The translations under genes and the position numbers were made by a program. The notes below the pieces were generated by a model. It had not been told where the DNA came from, did no database searches, and worked only from the letters and a program-made list of their open reading frames with translations. Shown piece after piece: positions 12,302 to 22,143 of a stretch of 64,000 bases of DNA (its first letter is position 1; each line of letters starts with the position of its first letter). This DNA comes from Spongilla lacustris (lineage: Eukaryota; Porifera; Demospongiae; Spongillida; Spongillidae): positions 5,079,720 to 5,143,719 of the forward strand of contig OX442433.1 of assembly GCA_949361645.1 (NCBI GenBank), written 5' to 3'.

Positions 12302-12577
12302 AATGTATGGTAACAAGCACATGATGCATGAACATGAACTATACAGAAAGTGTCACACACTTTTAAAGGAGCATGCCGTAATGGGCACACTTTAAAAGGA
12401 GCACACCTTAAAGGGCACACTTTCCATTGCGGCATAATGTGCAGACAGCATTCTAGGTGCCATTTTTCCCTCCCGTAGGAAAGGTCCACTGTAGTCACAG
12501 TGACTGTACTGTTCATTGGGAGTACCAACCTGACATCTGCAAAGACTACAAGGAGGCAGGTCACTGCGACTTTGAAG
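11286..12577 (+). CDS. RNF113: RNF113-like zinc-finger protein, partial
   Basis: RNF113 (yeast Cwc24) is a spliceosome-associated protein with a CCCH finger followed by a RING. Candidate exons are 11286-11313 (tentative), 11696-11880, 12125-12201 and 12501-12577. Exon 11696-11880 encodes SKVTHTYQSERKAEPAG and METEHNRDQRAVVEKAQ; 12125-12201 encodes NIYRGQDYTKYIEGRE; the last encodes HWEYQPDICKDYKEAGHCDF, the start of the CCCH finger. These match the order in animal RNF113A. The acceptor at 12478/12479 would give KGPL and then a stop, while the acceptor at 12500/12501 keeps the frame open but drops about nine conserved residues. The rest of the CCCH finger and the RING were not found before the transposon at 14416. 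It is either a truncated gene or a pseudogene. Confidence 0.7.
11351..11621. repeat. (CCCT)n microsatellite
   Basis: About 270 bp of uninterrupted CCCT tetramers sit inside the RNF113-like intron 11314-11695. The proline/serine/leucine and arginine/glycine/glutamate frames on the two strands are products of this repeat. Confidence 0.98.
12268..12300. repeat. (GT)n microsatellite
   Basis: Sixteen GT dinucleotides lie in the intron between the third and fourth RNF113-like exons. Confidence 0.95.
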
Positions 12578-12839
12578 GTTGGTGTGTGCTGGTGTGTGCA
12601 TGATGTATGGGCTGGTAAATGGGTATAGGCTGCCTATACCCATATGCCAGCCTTACCCATACACCAGCCTATACATCATACATAAAAAACCAGCCCTTAC
12701 CCGTTCCTACATGGACATGTACCAGAATATTGAAGGTTTACTCTTAATCCTAAGATCTGCCCATGGTCTGTGCTGTGAATATAATAAACTTGAAAGGGGA
12801 ACCCACAACCTTATCTGATGTTAGAGGCCCATGTAGTGC

Positions 12840-13260
12840 TGCTACCTTGCCTGCCCTGAAGCTACATGTTGACCTACCTCCTACATGGACCTACATGGGA
12901 CCTTAGGCCTACTCCCCTACATGGACCTACATGTACATAGGCCTTATCCTGCATGAACCCCTACATGGACCTTAGGCCTACCCTGCATGAACCCCTACAT
13001 GGACCTACATAGGCCGACCCTGCATGAACCGTTACATGGACCTACATAGGCCTACCCTGCATGAACCCCTACATGGACCTTAGGCCTACCCCCCTACATG
13101 GACTTACATGTACATAGGCCTATCCTGCATGAACCCCTACATGGACCTTAGGCCTGGCCTACCCTGCATGAACCCTTACATGGACCTACTACATAGACCT
13201 ACCCTGCATGAACCCAACCCCTAGCTACATGGACCTACATAGACCTACATGTACCTACCT
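12840..13260. repeat. Minisatellite of CCTACATGGACCT / CCCTGCATGAACCC units
   Basis: About ten degenerate copies of a unit alternating CTACATGGACCTACATAGGC and CCTACCCTGCATGAACCCC are visible, with unit length varying by insertion of the shorter CTACATGTACATAGG block. No coding exon was seen inside it. Confidence 0.85.
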
Positions 13261-14411
13261 GAGTACTGAAATTTTTTGTCTATTCCTACATGTACATGTA
13301 AGATCTGCCCGTCTGTGCTGTGAATATAATTAAACATGAAAGGAACCCACAACCTTATCTGATGTTAGACAGGTCATTTTAAAAATAACATACAGTGTAC
13401 CCTGGTACACAGGCCTATGTGTACCTATGTACATGTAGGCCTATCCTGGACTTACCTGGGGAGAGTTGCAATCCGCTGATGGCTATATGTGAAAACTGAG
13501 GGGGGGGGAGGAGGAGGGGATGCAGTTGAAAGAGTACATTTGTACATGCCCTGTTGTGCTCCACCGCTCTGTTGACATTTGTCACCAAGTATTCGGACTT
13601 TTTTTTACGTATGACACAACACGTAATTTACTCGCGGGTATATGTACTTATCAATGGAAGCATGTGTGGCTGGGGAGGAGGGCGGCAATTGCTGCCAGAG
13701 GGGGGGGGGGGGGGGGGTATTTCATATGGGGGCAGCCAGCTGCCCCGCCCCCACCCCACCCCCCAAGGCTATGGTTGATCCGGGGCTGCATGGTACCTAC
13801 TTAGACTTATCATGAGTACTGAAGGTTAAGTGTTCATGTGTCTTTCCTCTTCACCTTCGTACCACCTACACTGTACATCTTTCTATTTGTAAATGACCTT
13901 GGGTATAGTTTTAATTCACCCAAGCACTGTAGAAACCATACAGAGAAGTTACATGTATAAGTCTTACAAACCACACACTGTGTGCAGAATGTGCGTGTGT
14001 GTGGGGGGGGGGGGGGGGGGGGGGGGGGGGGTAATGACAGGGGCCTGTTGGGCAAGCACTAGTCCTGATGCCTTTGTGCTTTGCATTGGACCTAATGGGA
14101 GGGGATGGAGTGTGCTTTGTGCATGATGCTGAGGGCTTTGGTTTTATGGTAGGGGCATTTATTCTGATGCATAACCATCACTTTTTTCCTCTAGGTTTCA
14201 ATATCAGGAGCTGTTCATTTGTTTAAATGTCTGTTTGCAACTGTTTCCATGGAAATGTGCTACATAAAGTATCTATGATGCTATCTTTTTTTTTTGTTTG
14301 GTGCTCATTATATGACACTAGACTTGCTTGTAGCTGTGATAGCCATCCGATGAGGAAGAAGAGCAGCAGGATCTTTGTGGTATATGCGAAAGTGATCAAT
14401 TATTATTATTT
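13261..14411. other. Non-coding stretch with long G tracts
   Basis: G-rich runs lie at 13500-13509, about 13700-13717 and about 14002-14031. No exon continuing the RNF113-like gene (rest of the CCCH finger, RING) was recognised. Confidence 0.5.
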
Positions 14412-14743
14412 TTAACACGCGGTCCATGAAATTTTGATACCGAAACAAGCGAAAAGTGCGCATCACCGTTGAACAAAAAGTTGTCGCGAGCACAATTTAG
14501 GGATATATTGATACCAAAAAGTGTAGAATGACCCTCTAGACGGCGATTCCCGCTTTTTCCGCGTTCATAGGCCTTATACTTAAGATGCCCCATCTCGTCA
14601 AAGTTAACGGGTTGAGCCGGTTACACAAAAGTGTACACTTTTTTCCTGTTGGCGCATGAGCCAAACTAACGTGATCAAGTACTAACTAGTATATCCTACT
14701 AACAAATGTGTACCATTTTGACCTTTGAACGCGTCTTTTGTTC

Positions 14744-15485
14744 TCACAAAACCCTCTTTTTTGCAAAGTCCCGTTCCCAGACCCAGCATTCAAATATTGG
14801 TAAACAATCAAACCTGGTGATATCGTGCAGATGCATTTGTATGCGTTCAACGTGCATATGCCTTTCTATGCGTTCAACCAACTCATGTTTTTTGCCTGAT
14901 TTTTTCAACTTGTGTTCCTGAAGATATATTTTTAATTCAGGTACCTTCAGAAGGTTGAGGTTGACTGATCCCCATTGAATCTCTCCGAAGGATCGACAAA
15001 CCTTCTGGAATTTGATTCCATCTTCACTGCTCTTCTTTCTACGTTTCTTTGGTAATTTAAGGGAACTCTTACTTTGCCCAATTTGTTGGTACACAAGTCT
15101 CACCTGACCAATAACAGGGACCTCTGATAGTCGTAGTTGTCCCTCCTCGTACTGTGCAACTAAACGAGACTGAACAGCTTCAGCTGAAACTTTAAGGCGA
15201 CTCTTTACTTTCTTTCCATTCACAATTTTACTCTCACCTTCTTGCCAACATTTAGCAATGAACTCTTCAACTCTTGTGGTTAGCTGTGGATGCATGTTTT
15301 TACGACAGTGAGCCCAACCTGGAAAGAAATTACCTTCAAAAGAAGCATAGGTTGAAAGACCAATAGTTGTTGAAATAACAGCTGTAGCCTGTCCTTCTAC
15401 TGAAAAGTCTCTTGTACCCAGAATTGTATTGGCATTACACATTGCCAAACTGATTGCATCTTTTCGTACTTGAGGACCACTGCAT
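14744..15485 (-). CDS. C-terminal part of the transposon protein, SAP-like
   Basis: The frame opens immediately past the stop of the large ORF (15486), shifted by one base; no good ATG decides the start, and the first residues are H-K-C-S-G-P-Q. It most likely continues the upstream protein after a one-base insertion. The segment has a basic stretch (KLPKKRRKKSS) and a SAP-like helix-turn-helix (LKVPELKIYLQEHKL, then KKSGKKHELVERIERH) near its end, a fold that binds AT-rich DNA. It ends at the stop at 14744, 328 bp inside the left terminus. Whether the shift is a mutation, a programmed event or a sequencing error cannot be told from one copy. Confidence 0.7.
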
Positions 15486-18400
15486 TTATGCTACAACATT
15501 CTTGAAGTGATACAGGCATTTTTTACACTGCGGGTAAATTTCAGCTATTTCTTCAAGGGCTCTTTTCACCTTGTGTTCTTCCTCAATCTTCTTCTGTTTG
15601 CGTTTGCTTAAATCTACAGATCTGCGTTTATACTTGCTACAGGCCCTTTCTATTACCTTTTTAGACCCCAGGTTGTGCAGCATCACTGTAGAGCCACTGA
15701 AATTTTTGCCACTGTTGCCAAAAGGGTGTTCATCATTGGAAGAGAGGGGAGCAGTGACCATTTTTCTACACACTGAGGGTACAGACTGTCCCAGGTTCCT
15801 GTAAAACATGACTTTTTGCTTTTCACTGTTGTACTCAATTGAATAAAAGTTCATGATTCCCTGAATAGCTGCAACGTTAGTCGACCTGAAAGGAGCATCC
15901 TGTTTAGGTTTGACTAGTAGTACTATAGTGTTTTTCACACTTTTTGTACTAAGAGCAACTGCTAACTGTTTAGCTGTTGAAACCTTCCTTCCACCATCGC
16001 CTTCCGAAATGTAGGCATCCACCCTTGCTTGTTGGTGGGCAAAGTGGGTGTCACATACATCCTTTCCTGCTGCTGCTTCATTGTGGTGATATGCAAGCAG
16101 CTCCATTCCTGTTGATGAAACAGCTTGATGCACAAACATCTTCATGTCTTTGCCAGAGAAGTTTTTGGCATTGTCACTCTGTAGGATGACTTGCTTTAGG
16201 TGAGGGAAACGCCGATGTAGGGCATGAAGCCCAGCTTCCAAACAAGACAAGGCAACAAATGAATCGCTCTTCTCATCATCTTGGACAATACAGTCCACAA
16301 AGTGAAGCATAGTATCACTCTCATGATCATTCACTGCATCTTCTTTTGAACACTCATTGTCAGTAACTGCACTTAAATTCACAGAACTGTAACTCACTTC
16401 ATTTGTGCTCTCAAACTCTTGCTCTTTTCCCTCCATCTGCACATTCTTTACGCCTTCTGTGTCATCAGCCACTGAGCATGCCACTTCATCATTCCCCAAA
16501 CTCTCCACATCATCCCCAAAATTCTCCACCTCATCAACCAAACCCTCTATCTCATCCCCCAAACCTTCCACTTCATCCCCAAAATGATCCATCTTCTCCA
16601 CCAAACCCTCTACTACCTCACCCTTTAAATCATCCACCTCACCAATGTCTGAACTCTCCACCTCATCACCCTCCAAACTCTCCACCTCATCACCCTCCAA
16701 ACTCTCCACCTCATCACCCTCCAAACTCTCCACCTCATCACCCTCCAAACTCACCATCTCATCACCCTCCGAACTCTCCACCTCATCACCCTCCAAACTC
16801 ACCACCTCATTACCCTCCAAAATGTCTACCTCGTCACCTTCTGCATCTTCCACCTCATTATCCCCCAAAGTGTCTTCCTGACAAATGTGAGCATCAGTTG
16901 TGTTCTTAACAAAAGCCGCCATACCAAACCACTGCATTCCTTTTTTGCCATAGTAGGCATCGCCACCTTCCCGGAATCCACGGCTCCCAAACTTTTGTTT
17001 AAAGTCAAACACAATGTACACTGTGTCTGCACTCATGCTGTGTCGCGCCTTCTTCATAAGATATTGCTGTTGGACATCCTGGACCACATGGGCCATGTAT
17101 CTATATGTACGCCTTTCACATTGATGGATAGTTAGAAGAATATCAGCAAGTACATCCTGCTTGCTATCATCTGAGAATCTCGTCAAGGCAGATTGCCTTA
17201 GTTGATCATAGAAAAGGAATGAGCACCTGCATGCTTCGCACTCAAGCAGGCCACATACATCTGTGGCTGAATCAGTACATGGGGCATGATGCTCAACAAG
17301 ATCCAGAGTATATTCGGGCGAATGAGTTGTCACTGTGCTGCTTTCAGTGTTGCTTATTTGCCCTGAAATCAAGGCGCACATATCCATCTGAGCTTTTACA
17401 GATGTAATCAGCTGTGACTTGATATCCTGAAACAAATTAGGATCATCTGCTAAATTTGAAACAGTTTGATATAATTGAAAAACGTTCCTCTCTTCATCAG
17501 AGATCTGATGACATTGATGCTGTTGGCAACTACCCATAGACTCATACTGATGGATAACTACTTCATGTACATGCAGCGAATATGTATAGGAGAGGAAGGA
17601 AAAAACTGTGGATCTCTGAAGAAGCAGTTGTGATCTCAGCATTTGGTCAGAATCTGAAGCAGGGGCAATCATATCAATAACCTTATCCACGAGTTCAAAA
17701 TTGTCAGTATGAAAGTTTACTTTTATATAATCAACTCCAGCTCGAGCAGATTGTTTTTTCCCACCTCCAGTGATGTGTCTAGCAATTTCACAGAAGAGAG
17801 ATTCCTTCATGTGTGGGAGATCAGGAAATCGGATCTTATGATTTTCAGCATACTCCTTATACATCTCAGACACATCACGCTTCAGTACAAGCGATTTCAT
17901 TGCACAAATATTTTCCAAGTCCTTCCATTTACATGACGTAGCAGGTCCTCTTTTTACTAGCCAAGCCAAGCGTGATACATTATTCCAGGAATACACAGTT
18001 TCCACTGCCAATTTCACTACTTCATCCTTCATCCTTTGATGGGTTTGAAAAAAAGGAACAAGTTGAAGACCGCGGTGAAGATACTCGGCATCCACTTTTG
18101 CCTGGAACATGATGCGTTTCATTGTTGCCTTTGACGATTTCCCTCCAACCTTGGCTAGTATCTCCTGAACATATTCAAGAGGCAGATCCTTTAGCTGGGC
18201 TAATAAAGATCGAGCATCAATGGAAGTGGTAGCTCCACATTGGACAACTGACAGTGCTATGCTTGTAGCAACATCATACGGTTGCTTAGAAGCATCAGCT
18301 GTGATGGGTGGTATGACAGTACCTTCATCATCAATGTTTTCAGTGGTATTTTCAATTGGAATGTGAATCATTTGCTTCCACATCTTATCTGGTACATGCC

Positions 18401-18761
18401 ATGCTGGCAGAAGCATCTTCAGCACTCCAGTGACTATACGGCTGAAGACACGTTCCAGGGTTGCAAATGCCTTTCCAGTGATGTCTGCCTTAGTACGAGC
18501 CTTTTTTCTATCATCAATGCTTGGAAGTCTCCTCACATCAAGTACAGCACTCTTCTCCACAATACCCAGCTGACTGAGCACACATAGGATATTGGTTGGT
18601 GATGATGTATCTAATGGCTTAACACTTTCATCTTCATTCTTCCTAGGACGTCCCATACGCTTTAAACACATGCAACAAGCGCTGCATAGTCCAGAATTAC
18701 ACCTCTTGCACACTCCTTTTTTGTGCTTGCATGGACCACGGGCAGCCATTATTAATCTCAA
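15486..18761 (-). CDS. Large transposase-like protein (1091 aa, main ORF)
   Basis: This intronless frame fills most of the TTAA-flanked element. Residues about 11-33 form a cysteine cluster (C-x-H-K-K-x2-C-x2-C-x3-C-x2-C-C-x-C), followed by an AT-hook-like GRPRK. Residues about 630-760 are an acidic, repetitive EGDEVESL stretch. Candidate RNase-H-fold catalytic positions are the Asp in IVFDFKQKF (about 584) and the Asp in ILQSDNAKNF (about 863), with a CDTHFAHQQARVDAY motif at about 907 that may help supply the third acidic residue. This order recalls DDE transposases but I cannot name the superfamily. The N-terminal 260 residues, including cysteine cluster and AT-hook, are conserved in the second element at 40230. 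The ATG at 18761 is taken; a second in-frame ATG lies four codons on. Confidence 0.8.
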   Translation of the reverse strand: MRLIMAARGPCKHKKGVCKRCNSGLCSACCMCLKRMGRPRKNEDESVKPLDTSSPTNILCVLSQLGIVEKSAVLDVRRLPSIDDRKKARTKADITGKAFATLERVFSRIVTGVLKMLLPAWHVPDKMWKQMIHIPIENTTENIDDEGTVIPPITADASKQPYDVATSIALSVVQCGATTSIDARSLLAQLKDLPLEYVQEILAKVGGKSSKATMKRIMFQAKVDAEYLHRGLQLVPFFQTHQRMKDEVVKLAVETVYSWNNVSRLAWLVKRGPATSCKWKDLENICAMKSLVLKRDVSEMYKEYAENHKIRFPDLPHMKESLFCEIARHITGGGKKQSARAGVDYIKVNFHTDNFELVDKVIDMIAPASDSDQMLRSQLLLQRSTVFSFLSYTYSLHVHEVVIHQYESMGSCQQHQCHQISDEERNVFQLYQTVSNLADDPNLFQDIKSQLITSVKAQMDMCALISGQISNTESSTVTTHSPEYTLDLVEHHAPCTDSATDVCGLLECEACRCSFLFYDQLRQSALTRFSDDSKQDVLADILLTIHQCERRTYRYMAHVVQDVQQQYLMKKARHSMSADTVYIVFDFKQKFGSRGFREGGDAYYGKKGMQWFGMAAFVKNTTDAHICQEDTLGDNEVEDAEGDEVDILEGNEVVSLEGDEVESSEGDEMVSLEGDEVESLEGDEVESLEGDEVESLEGDEVESSDIGEVDDLKGEVVEGLVEKMDHFGDEVEGLGDEIEGLVDEVENFGDDVESLGNDEVACSVADDTEGVKNVQMEGKEQEFESTNEVSYSSVNLSAVTDNECSKEDAVNDHESDTMLHFVDCIVQDDEKSDSFVALSCLEAGLHALHRRFPHLKQVILQSDNAKNFSGKDMKMFVHQAVSSTGMELLAYHHNEAAAGKDVCDTHFAHQQARVDAYISEGDGGRKVSTAKQLAVALSTKSVKNTIVLLVKPKQDAPFRSTNVAAIQGIMNFYSIEYNSEKQKVMFYRNLGQSVPSVCRKMVTAPLSSNDEHPFGNSGKNFSGSTVMLHNLGSKKVIERACSKYKRRSVDLSKRKQKKIEEEHKVKRALEEIAEIYPQCKKCLYHFKNVVA
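16455..16875. repeat. 27-bp coding minisatellite in the transposase gene
   Basis: Plus-strand units of CTCCACCTCATCACCCTCCAAA recur, most regularly at 16655-16815 with 27-bp spacing. They encode the acidic repeat (L)EGDEVES on the minus strand. The frame stays open through all copies because the unit is a multiple of three. Plus-strand frames made of SPSKLSTS or PPHHPPNS are antisense shadows. Confidence 0.9.
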
Positions 18762-19302
18762 ATGATGTCATTGTTTACATTTACGTCATCCTGTCCTTGG
18801 GATAAGCTTTTTGTAGACACCCTGTGTTGCAAACGCATGTTTAACGATAGCAATGTTTTGTGAACAATATTTGCATGTGATTGATACTAAATAATCAAGT
18901 GCATTTCATACGCTCGTTACATGCGGTTTGTTGACAGCTTGATCATAGCACAAATCTGTTAGTTGGAAAACATATCAAGCTGCTTTATGAGCTCTGCTGT
19001 CCTTAAACTATCATTTATAGTAAAAACCGCTTCTGAGAACGAAATACAGTGCCTTTAAAGCGTAACTAAAAAAAAAGGACAGTTCGCGTCAATACCGCTA
19101 AAATCGTGGGAGACGATCCAGCTCATCAGCTTTTGTAAGGCGAGCTGATCTCTTCTAAGAAAAGTTAATTACAGATCTAGAACCAGCGATCATTGTGCTT
19201 TAAGAATATGTCCGTTGCTAGCCAAAAAAGTAGTGAGCGACAACTTTTATGAGAATATGGTGCGCACTTTTTGGTATCAAAATTTCATGGACCCGGTGTT
19301 AA

Positions 19303-20511
19303 ATTGTCAATTTGACTCAGTGCTTTCATGGGGAAGGGCAGCATGACCCGTCGACCTGATCACTATAGTAAATGTATTAACCTATAAGAAGTTCGATATC
19401 TTGACATGAAATAAACGTTTAAGATAATGGTTCGAGCTTGCCAACGTAGTAGAGAAACGCCCACGCTGCCGGTCCGCCCATCGTTTACATCTCCATTGAG
19501 TCGATGATTGATTACGAAAGGGGCTAAGAGAAACTATAAATGTAATAGCATATATCATAGGAAGTATCGCTTTTTATTATCTCTGCTTTTACGATATGTT
19601 GCCCGCGCGATGATCGCGATCGAGGCTTCATGGCAATAATGACATAAAAAGTGCTGGTGGCGTGACGTGCACAACGGACGCTGCACCAATATTGAAAGAA
19701 TGGGTAAATATGCATGGCGGAGCATATATGATGACATGTTGGGACTCCCGTCGTGAACTACGAGTAATTGCGGACCGGCCACTTTGGACGAAGCCGACAT
19801 CATCCCTATGGCTTTCGGTCATCCTGCGGTGCGTGTTCAATCTCTGTGTTTACGGGAGCTATATATCGAAGGGTCAGGCCGATGTACGTACAATTACTTT
19901 TACTTATTAGTAATACGTCATGCACGGTGGTCTGCTCTCATTGAACGCGTGGAAAGTAAGCCCTACGCCCCGAAAAATTGAAATGGTTACGTACACCCAT
20001 AGCAACGAACCTGACAACCGATGCCTTTTAGAACCAGCTGTGCACGGGGTACATAAAACGTAATCAAAACCTAAAAGCCATACTAGCAGTGATAAACACC
20101 TTTGAACTATATTGTAAGCAAAAATCACGTGGCCTGGTGTTGCCAACTGTCGGCTCTGGTACTTCAAACCTATCGACTTACGCACGGCGATCACCGACTA
20201 CATGTGTTCAAAAAACTACAACGACGCTCGGTGACTGAATTGGAACATGCCAAAGCTATCACGGTAAAGTTAGTTGTTTGTACTGTCGTTTTTTGGTAAA
20301 GGTTAGTGGCAACGCATTTTCTGAAGTAGATTTCTAGCCTTTGAAAATCCACCATTTTGGTGTCTTTTTGGGTTTGGGGGTGGGGGAATTAATACCTATT
20401 TGCGCAATGAAGTGGGTTTTAACAGAGCGTTTAAAATATAGCCTTACATTTCTTTTGGTCTAAATTTGACTCCATGCTCGTATGTAAATAGATTGAGCTT
20501 GAACTGAATCA
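19303..20511. other. Intergenic region with dispersed-repeat blocks
   Basis: No gene was recognised. The 94-bp block 20031-20124 (GAACCAGCTGTGC to TTGTAAGCAAAAA) recurs nearly unchanged at 61671-61764. The block near 19935-19985 matches 56250-56310 in reverse complement. These are fragments of dispersed elements. The TGGTTCGAGC at about 19428 resembles an RNA polymerase III B box but has no matching A box. Confidence 0.5.
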
Positions 20512-22143
20512 TTATTTATTCTTTACTCTCTTGGCTGGAGGGGGGATGGCAGCTACCAATTGTGGCTCAATACTTAGTAAGTGTTCTTGCACAATGCGCA
20601 TCAGGTTCTGCATGTGGTTGTGGATTGGAGCAAATGTCAAGCCAAGAATTTTGCATGAATTGACTTGGCCCCTGAAAAGGAGGCTGTTTCTCCTTTGGGG
20701 TTATCGCCAACAATTTGGCTGGATATGTGGTGCATCCTTTCCTCACCAGCTAGACAGATTCCTGATGATTTGAGCCACCTGAAACATCAGTGAGTTAGAA
20801 TTGAGCCTTTGCTGTATGTTGTGACACACCACCTTAGAAGCCTCAGTGTATTCCAAGGTATGGCAAGCCCAGCCTTAATCGCCGGCAATACATGTACCTG
20901 AACTTCAGTCCATGATGAGTAGGCAGCTGTAGTTTAGCTCTGGTGACATGCACGAATGTCATTGGCAGAATTGAGTGTATATATTATGTAACCTCTGTAC
21001 AAGTCATTGACATTCACTTAACTGCTTCCCCTGTAGCAAGTTGTATGATGGCTTTGTCAGGACTAGCTGGTAGAGATTACCCTCTTCAGCAAACCAGCTG
21101 CTTGCTTCTCCTCCTCAGGTGTAAGTGTTGGTGCACACTCATGCTCTTCATAGTCACCATCCTTAATATCCCTGCTGCAGTCTGTATACAGTGCTCCAGA
21201 ACATCTGACAGCAGCAGCATTATCACACTTGATGATAGTCTGACTAGGGGATCATCCTGGTGACCGTCCTCTGAGCAGCAGGGGATTTTCCTCTGGGCAG
21301 CAGGGGATCATCCTCTGAGCAGCAGGGGACCATCCTCTGAGTAGCAGGGGATCATCCTCGGAGCAGCAGGGGATCATCCTCTGAGCAGCAGGGGACCATC
21401 CTCTGATCAGCAGGGGACCGTCCTCTGAGCAGCATGGGACTGTCCTCTGAGCGGCAGGGGATCATCCTCTGAGCAGCAGGAGATCATCCTCGGAGCAGCA
21501 GGGGATCATCCTCTGAGCAGCAGGGGACCATCCTCTGATCAGCAGGGGACCATCCTCTGATCAGCAGGGGACCGTCCTCTGAGCAGCATGGGACTGTCCT
21601 CTGAGCAGCAGGGGATCATCCTCTGAGCAACAGGGGATCATCCTCTGGGCAGCATGGGACCATCCTCTGAGCAGCAGGGGACCGTCCTCTGAGCAGCAGG
21701 GGGCCATCCTCTGAGCAGCATGAGACCATCCTCTGATCAGCAGGGGACCGTTCTCTGAGCAGCATGGGACTGTCCTCTGAGCAGCAGGGGATCATCCTCT
21801 GAGCAGCAGGAGATCATCCTCTGAGTAGCAGTGGATCATCCTCTGATCAGCAGGGAACCATCCTCTGAGCAGCAGGGGATCATCCTCTGGGCAGCATGGG
21901 ACCATCCTCTGGGCAGCATGGGACCATTACTGAGCAACATGGGACCATCTCTGAGCAGCAGAGGACTATCCTTCCTCTGAGCAGCATGGATGGTTCACAG
22001 CATCATATGCTGCTATCCACTCCCGGAGGCATTTGGAGCACACCAGTGCACCACACAGCAGTTCCAGTGGCTGTGAGAGGGTGTTGGAGCACAGTGCACA
22101 CTTCAGCTCCTTTAGCATTGATAGGTTGTTAGCTCTTGCCAAA
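20512..22143 (-). pseudogene. RAG1-RING-type multicopy gene, decayed copy A
   Basis: Going 5' to 3' on the minus strand there are RING ligands (KCALCSNTLSQPLELLCGAL, then VCSKCLREW) and HPCCSEEG followed by a stop. After a 730-bp minisatellite come CSRDIKDGDYEEHEC and TPEEEKQAAGLLKRVISTS, then, after a one-base shift, SPDKAIIQLATGEAVK and TFVHVTRAK. Two clean exons with matching phase follow (20747-20873 and 20512-20671), ending APIHNHMQNLMRIVQEHLL, PPPAKRVKNK and a stop. From memory, this matches the order of a multicopy cnidarian/sponge protein family whose RING resembles that of RAG1. Frameshifts and stops indicate a pseudogene. Most of the middle of the protein is missing. Function of the family is unknown to me. 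Confidence 0.65.
21256..21990. repeat. 22-bp minisatellite TCCTCTGAGCAGCAGGGGATCA
   Basis: About 33 copies vary at GGATCA/GGACCA/GGACCG and GAGCAGC/GATCAGC. Read on the minus strand, a unit gives codons like P-C-C-S-E-D, the end of the RING finger immediately upstream (HPCCSEEG), so the array probably grew from that coding segment. Because 22 is not a multiple of three, the array destroys the frame. Confidence 0.95.

Larger units (their letters stand above)
14416..19298 (-). mobile_element. Complete TTAA-flanked DNA transposon of unassigned superfamily
   Basis: TTAA occurs at 14412-14415 and 19299-19302. The termini are imperfect inverted repeats of about 75 bp: the left end begins CACGCGGTCCATGAAATTTT and the right end, reverse-complemented, begins CACCGGGTCCATGAAATTTT. 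Both then share GATACC, AAAAGTGCGCA and AAGTTGTCG. The 4883-bp body carries one large minus-strand frame and a second, frameshifted one that together span nearly the whole element. TTAA target choice is known for piggyBac, Kolobok and some Sola elements, but the protein does not look like piggyBac. A deleted relative with the same flanking rule is at 39813-41199. Confidence 0.9.

Noticed and set aside
16403..16909. Plus-strand frame rich in PPHHPPNS
   Set aside because: It is the antisense of the acidic repeat in the 1091-aa transposase-like protein.
14416..19298. Assigning the TTAA element to piggyBac
   Set aside because: The protein shares none of the piggyBac text seen at 48874-50868, and the cysteine cluster is N-terminal, not C-terminal.
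21256..21990. CRISPR-like regular repeats
   Set aside because: Units are contiguous 22-mers without spacers, in a eukaryotic context; it is a minisatellite.
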